The notes under the pieces are model-generated. The model did not search any database, was not told the origin of the DNA, and saw only the letters and a list, made by a program, of their open reading frames with translations. Below, in pieces: positions 56,401-64,000 of a stretch of 64,000 nt of DNA. A program made the translations under genes and the position numbers. How positions within the stretch are numbered: the stretch's first letter is position 1; each line of letters begins with the position of its first letter. The DNA is from Citrus sinensis (Eukaryota; Streptophyta; Magnoliopsida; Sapindales; Rutaceae), in contig NC_068558.1 in NCBI RefSeq assembly GCF_022201045.2, positions 1,612,001-1,676,000 on the forward strand. Reading direction: 5' to 3'.

Positions 56401-56989
56401 GCTAGAGATTCCAATACATGAGTCCCAATTGATTCGGCATTCATCTATTGGATGGTAAAATAGAGTAATAGATCATTTATATTCATCATCCAATAAATGA
56501 ATGATACGTAAAATTGAGACTCAAATATTGGGATCCCTAGCATTATTGATTCTGAAATTCATGTTTTTGGAGCTGAAATAGGGTGATGAATTGATCGAGC
56601 AGTTTAATATATTTTTTAATATTGTTTGAACTTGAGTGCCCTCCAACTTAAGTAAGACTTCTAACTTGAATTTCCTTCCCATTTTGTAGACATGGAGGTC
56701 CCTTCCTGATTCCAACGAGGTATTGAAGGACCTTCCAGGGGTTGTGGTGAGCAACGTGGAAGCAACTCTGGATCTGCTGGCTGCATCAAACATGTTCTTT
56801 ATAGCAAAGCGCAAGAATGCAAACCAGGATGTTTTTTACTTCTCTGCTAAGATCCCTCCTGGTGTACCCTTCTTGATTGAACTCACCACAGTTATTGGAA
56901 ATCCTGGGGTCAAGTGTGCGATTAAGACTCCAAATCCTGACATTGCACCTCTTTTCTTTGAAGCCATAGAGACACTTCTCAAGGCTTGA
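50476..56989 (+). CDS. AP-1/AP-2 complex subunit beta (beta-adaptin)
   Basis: Fifteen exons, all GT-AG and in frame, give 904 residues (plant beta-adaptins B/C are about 890-900): 50476-50562, 51329-51526, 51619-51732, 51916-52166, 52644-52779, 52899-53078, 53213-53305, 53414-53625, 53717-53780, 53879-54058, 54655-54747, 55151-55563, 55779-55968, 56049-56252, 56690-56989. The N-terminus [20 protein letters not shown] and the helical-repeat trunk (residues about 12-540) match the large adaptin chain. A Pro/Ala-rich hinge contains [10 protein letters not shown] near 648-657, where animal beta-adaptins carry a clathrin box. The two-part ear (about 690-904) ends [13 protein letters not shown]. 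Beta-adaptin links cargo and clathrin at the trans-Golgi and plasma membrane; plant forms serve both AP-1 and AP-2. The protein looks fully functional. Intron 14 carries a MITE. Confidence 0.97.
56394..56548. mobile_element. Palindromic MITE in beta-adaptin intron 14
   Basis: The 155-bp unit is a near-perfect palindrome: TAATGCTAGAGATTCCAATA on the left pairs with the reverse of the right end (TAATGCTAGGGATCCCAATA), and similarity continues to CATTCATYTATTGGATG. The repeat ATTCTGAAA at 56385-56393 and 56549-56557 is a 9-bp target-site duplication, pointing to the Mutator group. It lies within intron 56253-56689 and leaves the splice sites intact. Confidence 0.85.
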
Positions 56990-58183
56990 TTCTGTTTGCT
57001 CAAATTTTTTTTAGTGTATGTAAATTCTATCTTGGTGACTAAGTTTTTGGGTGGTCATTCGGCTGTTTCTATTTTTTATACCTTTCCTCCGCTCCACTAG
57101 CCGCACGCTTGCTGTCTGTATTCAACGAAACTTGAGATTACTTTTTTTTTTTCCCCCATTTTGTTGTAAGTCTCCGCATTTTGGTAGTGTTTTAATTGAA
57201 TTGTATTTTTATTGATTGCAAGTGTTGTTAGGGTTTCTGATGCCTTTTTTACCATTATTTAAAACGTAGCCAAGAAAAAGTCTCTGATGCCTTTAATTAA
57301 ATAATTTTTTTTAAAAAATAAATGTTAATTAAAGTACTTATTTTTCTGTTTAATAAAAAATAATAAAATATAAATTAAAGATGACAATATAATTTTATAA
57401 AATGAAAGAGAATTATTTTTTTTAATTTTAATTGAAATATTTTCTAAAATTTTAAATGTTAATGTGGTTCTTTAAATAAATAATAAAATTATTTTTTGAA
57501 GAGATTTTTGAATATACTCTTAGTTGAAAGTCGTTAGGCGATTATTTAAAATGTAGCCACGAGGGAAAAAAAGAAAAAAGAAAAAATAGCATAGAAGGTT
57601 GTTAATTTTGTGGGCATAAATAAGCACGAGTATTTAAAAGAAAACAAAAAAACGCACGACTACGAAGCCTGGGGAGCAAAATGATATTGGCCTGCGGCCC
57701 ACCGTGTTTGCACGTGCGGGACACGTGTCAGAACACATATCTTTTAGTCTACCGGGTTCCGTTTCGGCGTTACTAGTATCACTATCATCGAATAATCAGT
57801 CTAGGCAGCACCGCGAAACCGTGTTAGGTCATCCGTGTGACTCCAGCTATTTCACTACCAAAGGTATCCTTATGCTATCAATCGCTACTTTTATGTTAAT
57901 TTTTTCTCCGTTCAAAACGTGTCTCCATGTAGATCTGTTTTGATATGTATTGAAAGCTCGGTGCTCCATGGAACCGTTGGATTTGGCGTGTATTAGGTTT
58001 GATTTTGTTCTGTTTTGTTCCCAAGAAAGTGCCGGAATCTCTTCTAAATCAATTTAAGAATTAGACAAGTCTACATAGCTGAGTTTCTTGTTATATATAA
58101 CTCTGTGTCTCCGATTAATTGTCGGATTGTAGGTTTATTTCTATTTTCTAATATTCGGTATTTCATCTTTTGTGCATAGATAG
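56990..58183. other. Intergenic DNA, adaptin 3' UTR to SR-gene leader
   Basis: The left part is the beta-adaptin 3' UTR and an AT-rich spacer. The right part (after about 57.7 kb) is the promoter and leader of the splicing-factor gene and may contain a leader intron. No other gene is visible. Confidence 0.5.
57711..57727 (+). promoter_or_regulatory. Paired G-boxes (CACGTG) before the SR-like gene
   Basis: Two CACGTG hexamers at 57711-57716 and 57722-57727, the second within ACACGTGTC, lie about 460 bp before the start codon. G-boxes/ABRE cores bind bZIP and bHLH factors in light and abscisic-acid responses. SR45a genes are known to respond to light and stress, so the match is plausible, though binding is inferred. 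Confidence 0.55.
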
Positions 58184-60792
58184 ATGTCATCATATTCAAG
58201 GGAAGGAAGGTAAGTCAGCTTTAAAGCCTCCCTTTTATAGGACAATGTACCATTTTTCTGAAAATGTATATATCCTATTATGGCTATAGGCTTCTTTTTT
58301 AAAAAAAGAAAAAGAAAAAAAAGAATTTGTTCTGTTGATTATTCTCTCAGAGCTGCTTCACCACATAATTCTGTTTCACCTCGTAGAGGCCAGAGGTCAA
58401 GATCATTATCAAGGTCCAGGCGCAGTCGATCGAGGTATACATTGGTAATATGTGTTGAGTGTCGGTAGCGTGACCTTCTAATATTTGGGGTGGTAACATT
58501 CCAGGTCTAGGAGCCGGTCTCCTGATGCTGCGAATCCAGGAAATAACTTGTATGTAACAGGCTTATCCACAAGGGTGACAAATGCTGATCTTGAGAAGTT
58601 TTTTGGTGGTGAAGGGAAGGTATGGTTGGTTAACTTGCATTTTTGCTGTATTTTGTAAGACTATTATGAATTATTACTATGATTGCTTGGTTTTTTAAAA
58701 GAATGTTCCTTCTTCAACTCGGCTGTAGCAACTGCTGTCAGGGGATATTGTCTCCTAACTGCAGTCAAAAACTTCAATTGGATAGTTTTTGACTGCTTTT
58801 TTTTTTTTTTTTTTGTGGAATAATCCTTTGCAAATTTTGTTTCAGGTCACTGAATGCCACTTGGTCACAGATCCTCGCACCAGAGAATCCTGTGGTTTTG
58901 CATTTGTTACTATGGAAACTGTTGAGGGTGCTGACCGCTGTATCAAGTACTTAAACCGTTCAGTGCTTGAAGGTCGACTAATCACCGTGGAAAAGGTATT
59001 ATTTACCAATATATTTGTCTTACAGTGCTCTGTGGTGAGAGTGACTGATTTAGAGTTTTCTTTGAAAGTTCCCCTTCAGAAATGTTGCCTGATAAATTTT
59101 GGCAGCAGGTCTTGTATGTGTAACTTCATCGAATTCAGTGTAAGGTCTAAACAGTTGAACCTTCCTCACCACGACATGTGTTCTGCATCGACATTTGAAA
59201 CTCATCGATTCAAATTCGACTGTTTTGCCGGGGGTTGTACGCCCTTTTTTCCTATTCCTCATTAATAATATCTTACCTGACTGTTTATTTATATATTCAT
59301 GTATCTCTTAAAGGTTGAAGTATTTTGGAGACAGGTTGCATTGGCTTTTTTGGGGTCTGCTTATGCTTATTCCTTTGAAGTTTTATCTCTTACCTTAAGT
59401 ACTCACCTTGAGTGTTTTATGATGTTCTGTTTGCCTCAAGTCCAATAATCAAATAATATATCATCTGACATATATATAAAGTCATTTGCATCCATGAACC
59501 AACGATGCAATTCACTTCTATATTCTTGTAATGTGAAAGTTTCTGGATAGCTATGTGCTCAAAGTAGTTCTATTCAGTAAATGATTAACTTGCTCTGTCA
59601 TAATCTTATTTTGCACTTAAAATGTAATATATGCAGGCAAAGAGGAGTCGTGGCAGAACACCAACTCCTGGCCATTATCATGGCTTGAGAGAGAAGCAGC
59701 GAGGTATGAATTAGAATCTCACGTTTATGGAAATTTGATGGATACCTTGGTTCATTATTTTCTAAACTTGGGCTACAGCTGCACTGTATGTACACTTGAC
59801 TACTTGAGGATGCAACATGAAAATAAAAGAACCATTGATACTTGCTTGTGGTTTGTGATATCTCGATCTATCGCTCAGGACTAGCATAGTGGAATGCCAT
59901 CTGGTGCATTGAACATCACATCTTCATCCTAGGTCCCCTGCCTTAGGCCCTTGCATTTGTGTGGACCTACAATAGTCTTCACAGACCCATAATCGTCCAT
60001 GGCACGTGCTACCTGAGAGCCCTTGCTTTTCTTCTTATGTAGCATTCTGGCATAAAAATAAAGTGTAAGGAACATCTGTTATATTTTTTTTGATATTTGT
60101 CTCCCAACCTGGTTGGTTGGCGTTTGTTCAGTTTTGTACTCATTCTAACCAACTCAAAAGGTGGATTGTCTCAAAGCTATGATAAATCCAGCCTTTTTGA
60201 GGCTCTGCTAATAACAAATACAAAAATTTAATTAACTGACAAGTTTACTGATATCGAAGTTTTAGGAGATGTCATGTGTACTTTGTTTATGTGCTGATCA
60301 AGCACCCAGCTAGCATTGCACATGTTGGGGCAACTGCCCCTGCTTGATAAAAAATCCCTTAAAAATCATTCATTATTTAAGCTCCTTGTCCCTGTGATTC
60401 GATATTTAAGCTCCTTGTCCCTGTGATTCATTATTTAAGCCCCTTGTCCCTATGAACTTACTTGAAATGCCCCCATGAGTTGAAGAATTTAAGCCTCTGA
60501 GTTGAAATTGTGATCATTCTTAAGTTATCCCCTGCAAACTAGATTTGTGTCTCTGTCCCTGGCTGCTGATCCTTATTGGTTATGGATTGCAGGAAATGGT
60601 CGTAGACGTTCTCGTAGCTATTCCCCCTACAGATATAACAGAGATTCTTATTCAAGGGACCGGCGAGGAAGATCACGTTCCCCATATGGTAGAGGAAGAT
60701 CACGATCCCCATATGGTAGGAGGGACCATGACTTATTTAGGAGACGCAGGGAACGGTCGTTGTCTGCTGGGAGCAGTGGTTACCGTAGGTAG
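58184..60792 (+). CDS. Transformer-2/SR45a-like splicing factor
   Basis: Six exons, GT-AG and in frame: 58184-58209, 58351-58434, 58505-58619, 58846-58995, 59637-59703, 60593-60792, giving 213 residues. A short N-terminal RS region (RGQRSRSLSRSRRSRSRSRS) precedes one RRM at about residues 51-125 with RNP2 LYVTGL and RNP1-like CGFAFVTM. RGRTPTPGHYHGL follows, then a C-terminal RS/RRS domain with repeated GRGRSRSPYGR units ending SAGSSGYRR. RS-RRM-RS order is the Tra2 layout; the closest plant relatives I recall are SR45a and At4g35785. Such proteins bind exonic enhancers and the U1/U2 machinery in nuclear speckles. Introns 4 (641 bp) and 5 (889 bp) are long, and retention of intron 4 would truncate the protein after the RRM, the kind of self-regulation known for SR genes. 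The start gives MSSYSREGR. Confidence 0.93.
60374..60460. repeat. Three tandem copies of a 29-bp unit
   Basis: TATTTAAGCTCCTTGTCCCT recurs at 60374, 60403 and 60432 with the third copy slightly diverged. It lies in intron 5 of the Tra2/SR45a-like gene. Confidence 0.85.
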
Positions 60793-63399
60793 AGCAAATC
60801 AGTTTCATTACAGTTCTGATCACCTCTGATTACTGGTTATTTAATTTAGTGCGGATTTTGTCGAGCAGTGCTATTTAATGTCCTGTATCCTGATGTTACT
60901 TCAGCATTTGTACTCTTCAAATTCTTTTTGCTTTAACCTACCATCTTGTTGTAACAGTGACTGTCCCTGTGATTTTAAGGATATGAAACTACTGTATTTA
61001 CAGAAAAAAATAATAATATTATTAAAATAAGAATTATCAGATGCTCTTCTTATGATCTTATCAATTTGTAAATAAATATAACTAGTAAAATTGATGTAGG
61101 TCAATTCAGAAAGTGTCTCAAATATTTATGCTAATTTTTCTTATTTTAGTGATCTGCCTTAATTATTAACGTGACGTTTTTCATGTCTTAGTTGAGTAGG
61201 ATTTCAATAATGGTGCAGTTACCAATTAATTACTGGGCTGGAAGGAAAATAAAAATTAAAATAAATTTTTTACTTGAGTTGTAGAAATTGAAATTGAAAT
61301 ATTTGTATTTCTATGTGTGTTTATTTTATTTAGGAATTGAAATGGACAGTTACCAGTTATGAAAATGTGTCTAGTTAATTAATAATAATAATAATAATAA
61401 TGAAGGAATTTTATTTGTTACCATTTAGTGCTGTAGGATCAAGAATTGTATCAAGGCCAAAATTTGAATGTGGCCTGTGGAGCCGTTGGAGTTTGAACTG
61501 TATGGTTATATCTGCTTATTTTGACCGTAGTTCACCACAAGGTTTTAACCCAATCTCGCTTCATCTGCTCAGAGGAGATCCGGATAGCTAAAGCATGGGC
61601 GTATGGTAAAGTCCAAAAAAGTACAAGGCCAGAATTTTGAATGTGCATATGCCGTGCGAGATGCAACTTTTTATCGTAGGACAAAATGTACTGGATATAG
61701 CCTCTTTAAGGAAATTTTTTTATTTTTAAATAGAAGAGAAGAGGCACGAAATTGAAAAAAGAAAGTTAGGAGGAGGGAAAGTAAATAAGAGGGAGCATGT
61801 GGGGAAGGGGGTCCACTCTTTGAATCCTAAAATCTGATAGCGGGGTGCGCTCCAGCTGCAAGAGCGGACTTCAAACCAAAATTCAAATTTATGCAATTTT
61901 CCTTTTTCTCTTTCTAAATTTTCTGCTACATTCTACTTGCTTGAAACTGTTTTGATATCTTCTTCATACAGGGACATTTCATTTGCCAGGATAAGATCCG
62001 ACAGCTGGGTCTCGGACACGTGTATGTCTCTTTTGCACTCTATTTCGGGTAACCGGTCACTAGCTCGTCTCCAGCTCGGCTTGCTTTGGCTTCGCAATCA
62101 TTAAGCTCAATAAATAATTAAATGGCAAGATTGCCCCATGCTAATGGCCAGAACTATTGATTGAGATTAGACGTATATAATTTTTAATCTATAGTATTAA
62201 ATATTTAATAAGTATTATATCCTGTAATTTAAAAGTTATTTTGATATAATTTTTTATTTGTATAATAAAAATTTTATTATATGTTTAATAATTTTATTAA
62301 AATTATTATTTAAAATTTATATTTATTAAATATTATTAATTTTTATTTAACAGTTATAGTTTTTTTTTTATAGTAATTATATCTTCAAAAGTTAAAACAC
62401 CTCAAACACAAATAAAATCTTAGTGAAACAAGGGAACATATATGAAAGAGTCAACTACCGAAGATGAATTTCAAGTGTATGAAGACGAATTACAATTTAC
62501 TAGTAAAACACAAATTTATATATGATTAAAATAAGATGAAAATAAAAACGCTGACCTATCTTGAATTTTATTTGCCATAGCATGCTATAGTATAATCTCT
62601 ATAAATTATTAATAATATAATTATAAAAATCTATTAATTAAAAGAGGTGCAATTAGAAATTTTAAAAATGTGATCTAATAAATATTCATATTTCAAGGAA
62701 AAATAAAATATATTTAATAAAATATGATAATCAATTATATTTATAATTTTAATGAATTATTAATTTTATGATATGAATGGACCACATTATTATACAAGGG
62801 TTTTGAAAAAAAAATTATCTTATTAATTTATTAAAATGATTAATTTAACCTCTAAATCCAGGTCCCAACCATTGCGCTTCGAAAATGCGGCAAATGCCAG
62901 CATCAAGTATTGAATCAGTGAGATGTAATGCGCCTTATTTGAATGGCAAATTATGAAATTCGTTTCAATTAATATGGAGCCCACCTATTATTTTATGCAA
63001 CGTGGTATGCCAAACATGGCCTAAATGAAATTTAACAAAAGGATTTGAACAGAAACTTGTTTAATATTTTTTAAAATAATTTGACATTAGCTTTGAGTGA
63101 CGTTAGAAAGGCATAAAAGACAAAAGTAAGGTACGGTACATCCGTGTCCCCACGGTCGGATCCTTAATTTGTCATTAAGACGATCACGTGAAATTCGTCT
63201 GGCTCGTGCCACCGTGGATGCTTAATGGATTGGACCACGCACTAACCAAATAACAATAAAGAAAACACGGCTCGCACAACCGAGCCGAGCCGAGCCGAGA
63301 CGAGACGAGACGAGACGAGAGAGGAAAAGCATGTAAACAGGGAGAAGCCGGTAAAAAAGGTGTGACTGTACGGCACATGGCAGGTCGTCTAGTATGTAA
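60793..63399. other. Intergenic DNA right of the SR-like gene
   Basis: No gene. The left part is the SR-like gene's 3' UTR. About 61240-61340 resembles 47440-47530 inside the Mutator-like element (shared GTAGAAATTGAA block and neighbouring sequence), so it is probably a dispersed repeat. A pentanucleotide run CGAGC/CGAGA lies at about 63280-63322. Confidence 0.45.
63280..63322. repeat. Pentanucleotide (GAGCC)n-(GAGAC)n run
   Basis: About three GAGCC units change into about five GAGAC units, giving a short GC-rich minisatellite in otherwise AT-rich DNA, just before the leader of the right-edge gene. Confidence 0.85.
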
Positions 63400-64000
63400 T
63401 TGGCGGTTGGTAAGCATTTAGTGTGCTCCCTTCTCTTTACCTTGCTCCCTCTTCCTCCTGCTTATCTCTGCTACTGCGTCCTCCTCTTTTTGCTCTCTCT
63501 CTCTCTTTCTCTCTCTCTCTCATATTTCAATCCGTTACTTCGTATATATTCTTATTATTGTTTATTATTTATTCAACAAATTTTTTTTTTTTAAAAAAAG
63601 ACGATAATAGTTCTCCCTCTACCTCTCGCTCGCTCTCGAAATCTGTGCATTTTCTATCTCCACTATTCAAACAAACAAACAAACAATCTCTTAACGATTC
63701 ATTTTTCATCAGCATTCAGTCGTTCGTCCCAAGATCCGATACGTAAATCCGGTTTTCCGGTTCTTCGACTCCAATATTAATGCTTTTCTCGTAAAGGTAT
63801 TTTTCGGATATTTTATGATTATTATTATAATTAGTTTTTGTCTTTCTTTAACTAATGCTTGTCAACTTATATTATTATTTTGTCGTCTCAAATTCAGCTG
63901 CCACTCCACCGAGGTTCTAATTAACTTCATTTTTTTAATTTCTAAAGCTTCTTCTTCGAGTTTTCGCTTCTTTTGTATCAAGTATTTGCATTAAATTTCT
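63400..64000 (+). other. Probable 5' leader of a gene leaving the window
   Basis: Pyrimidine-rich sequence including a CT microsatellite at about 63497-63521 and TCTCGCTCGCTCTCG near 63624 is typical of plant 5' leaders. A candidate donor TCGTAAAG|GTATTT lies at about 63798, followed by T-rich intron-like DNA. No coding exon is visible before the edge, so the gene cannot be named and the strand is inferred. Confidence 0.4.

Overview
This is plant nuclear DNA from a eudicot. Genes are intron-rich and well separated in AT-rich DNA, with canonical GT-AG splice sites, plant-type RING-H2, CCT, PLAC8, TFIIH and adaptin genes, and many small DNA transposons. The gene content suggests a rosid, perhaps Citrus or a relative; that species guess is an inference the window cannot prove. 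No organelle, bacterial or viral sequence was recognised.

Layout. Seven protein-coding genes are well supported and were spliced by hand so that every exon junction keeps the reading frame: a BTB/POZ protein (3155-5369, minus), a small RING-H2 E3 ligase of the BRH1 type (16812-17327, plus), a PLAC8/XYPPX-tail protein (23124-25810, minus), a CCT-motif transcription factor (30016-31445, plus), the TFIIH helicase XPB (37746-43687, minus), an AP-1/AP-2 beta-adaptin (50476-56989, plus) and a transformer-2/SR45a-like splicing factor (58184-60792, plus). The right edge (about 63.4-64.0 kb) looks like the leader of another plus-strand gene that leaves the window. From memory, the first five match the order seen in two Arabidopsis blocks (At1g63850-At1g63820 and At5g41400-At5g41360), so this looks like an ancestral segment that split between duplicated Arabidopsis blocks.

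Between the genes is a well-preserved collection of transposons with readable target-site duplications (TSDs). There are three hAT elements (8-bp TSDs), one of which keeps a broken transposase C-terminus; a PIF/Harbinger-like element (TAA TSD); Mutator-like MITEs (9-10-bp TSDs), one inside a beta-adaptin intron; and tRNA-derived SINE candidates. The most striking object is a 4.95-kb Mutator-like element at 43994-48942. It has about 70-bp terminal inverted repeats and an exact 9-bp TSD, about 14 tandem copies of a 156-bp unit, and a frameshifted 5' fragment of a nucleoside diphosphate kinase gene, so it is a Pack-MULE. Its left end lies only 306 bp from the XPB start codon. A separate hAT element ends 358 bp before the beta-adaptin start codon.

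Functionally the genes are housekeeping and regulatory (ubiquitin ligase adaptors, transcription/repair helicase, clathrin adaptor, splicing factor). They do not form a pathway cluster. Unusual gene structure includes two GC-AG introns in XPB and 22-nt and 19-nt micro-exons in the PLAC8 gene.
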